In this document: positions 5,852 to 6,381 of the stretch, one piece after another
Position numbering within the stretch: the stretch's first letter is position 1
Layout of the letters: every line of letters begins with the position of its first letter
Assembly (NCBI GenBank): GCA_900551205.1
Contig: URUW01000107.1
Span: forward strand, 1 to 6,381
Direction: 5' to 3'
DNA: 6,381 bases
Source: an uncultured Collinsella sp.
GTDB taxonomy: Bacteria > Actinomycetota > Coriobacteriia > Coriobacteriales > Coriobacteriaceae
The notes under the pieces: model-generated
What the model saw: only the letters and a program-made list of their open reading frames with translations
Told to the model about the DNA's origin: nothing
The model's database searches: none
Position numbers and translations under genes: made by a program

Positions 5852-5880
5852 CCCGGCGGTCTGATCGGCAGGCCGCCGGG
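5852..5880 (-). terminator. GC-rich hairpin after the exported-protein gene
   Basis: CCCGGCGGTCTG (5852-5863) and CAGGCCGCCGGG (5869-5880) form a 12-bp stem with one non-Watson-Crick position around a 5-base loop. It starts 5 bases beyond the stop of the minus-strand gene ending at 5886, the position of a terminator, but no T-tract follows on that strand. It may be a weak terminator or an mRNA 3'-end stabiliser. Confidence 0.45.
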
Positions 5881-5885
5881 AACTC

Positions 5886-6314
5886 TCACTCCTCGATAAA
5901 AGCCGGCACCCGGTTAGTCCTGCGCATCTTGAAATTGCCATTTTCGTGGGAGACGTAGAGGATGCCGTCCATCCCGTCTCGCGATGCATATGAAAGGTGA
6001 ACAGAACCGCAATCCGCTCCATCATTGTCGAGAAGATCGAACGAATTCGGGTCGCTCGTTGCGGCCAAACGACCACTCATACAAGAACCATCGTCATTAC
6101 AGATTTGCCATTCCATGTCTTCGCCTGCAAGAATCGCCATAGACGGCCTGGTCGCACCATCGTTGACATACATCCCGTCTATGCCAAACCCATTTTCAGC
6201 GCCATCGATGAACGACTGCTCGGACCTATACCTCGCAAATGATGCACATAGCACCATTGCAAGACAAAGTACAAAGCCAACAATCGCTATCTTTGCATAG
6301 CTCTTGCCTATCAT
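5886..6314 (-). CDS. Small membrane-anchored exported protein, unknown function
   Basis: The protein has 142 residues from the ATG at 6312-6314. That start is chosen because GGGAGGTGA lies five bases upstream; the in-frame GTG at 6321-6323 sits inside that ribosome site and is unlikely. Residues 1-6 (MIGKSY) are followed by a hydrophobic segment at about 7-26 (KIAIVGFVLCLAMVLCASF) and then ARYRSE, so it is a signal anchor or signal peptide; no good lipobox is seen. The exported part is acidic and small-residue rich, with GMYVND, MEWQICNDDGSCMSG and DCGSVHLSY. Cys in CNDDGSC and ADCG may form a disulfide. The rhythm of alternating hydrophobic residues (HLSYAS, ILYVSHENG) suggests a beta-rich fold. 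It is intact and translationally coupled to the gene upstream, whose stop lies one base before this ATG. I do not recognise the family. Confidence 0.75.
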   Translation of the reverse strand: MIGKSYAKIAIVGFVLCLAMVLCASFARYRSEQSFIDGAENGFGIDGMYVNDGATRPSMAILAGEDMEWQICNDDGSCMSGRLAATSDPNSFDLLDNDGADCGSVHLSYASRDGMDGILYVSHENGNFKMRRTNRVPAFIEE

Positions 6315-6315
6315 G

Positions 6316-6381
6316 TCATTCACCTCCCTCGTATGTATCGAGGTATTCCTGCTTGAGCGTCTGCGAGGACGACTTGATCTT
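6316..6381 (-). CDS. 3' end of an unidentified gene coupled to the exported-protein gene
   Basis: The last 21 codons of a frame entering from beyond the window read KIKSSSQTLKQEYLDTYEGG plus Glu, then a TGA at 6316-6318. The end is hydrophilic and gives no family clue. The stop is separated from the next ATG by a single C, and the GGAGGT coding the final Gly-Gly doubles as the next gene's ribosome site. That arrangement is the main argument that it is a real gene end. Confidence 0.55.
   Translation of the reverse strand, partial: KIKSSSQTLKQEYLDTYEGGE

Noticed and set aside
5558..6076. A 172-codon minus-strand open frame spanning the hairpins
   Set aside because: It overlaps the exported-protein gene and the exonuclease fragment in a different frame and crosses both inverted repeats; no recognisable domain.

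Overview
The window looks like a piece of a GC-rich Gram-positive chromosome, most likely an actinobacterial gut commensal of the Coriobacteriia type (Collinsella/Olsenella-like). That placement is an inference from the GC-rich housekeeping gene, strong AGGAGG-type ribosome sites, the CCA-encoded tRNA and the kinds of surface genes present (Flp-type pilin, DUF6273-like tail, BspA-like fragment). It is not proved by any marker here.

Layout. Positions 1-1214 are ordinary housekeeping DNA: the 3' part of coaBC (coenzyme A synthesis), then a tRNA-Pro(GGG) gene with its own promoter and a perfect 11-bp hairpin terminator. From about 1215 onward the DNA is accessory. It holds about 400 bp with no recognisable gene, then a minus-strand gene joining an Flp-type prepilin to a DUF6273-like C-terminal domain, split by an in-frame TAG and carrying a G9 tract near its start. 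Divergent from it is a plus-strand pair: an intact two-helix membrane protein (2954-3202) and a zinc-ribbon protein (3205 onward) with two compensating frameshifts and a lost C-terminus. It runs into a short antisense fragment resembling the end of a BspA-like surface protein.

Positions 4201-5435 hold the most interesting unit, three tightly spaced plus-strand genes: a membrane-anchored thioredoxin-fold protein with a CxxC site, a Sec-secreted cysteine-containing small protein, and a three-helix small membrane protein. Together they look like a bacteriocin-type cassette (disulfide-forming protein, precursor, immunity), but that role is inferred from architecture only. The first is interrupted by an in-frame TAA. 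The second is put out of frame by an exact 13-bp tandem duplication (4920-4945); removing one copy restores a 134-residue protein. Only the third is intact.

Positions 5448-6381 are minus-strand: the C-terminal end of a DEDDh 3'-5' exonuclease without its N-terminus, a 14-bp perfect inverted repeat and a second GC-rich hairpin, an intact small membrane-anchored exported protein, and the last 21 codons of a gene coupled to it.

The overall theme is a cluster of surface, secretion and competition genes in which most members carry one clear, reversible-looking lesion (stop codon, frameshift, small duplication), next to undamaged housekeeping genes. The region is either recently decaying or contains switchable genes. 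Two of the signals (G9 tract and 13-bp tandem repeat) are of the slipped-strand type.
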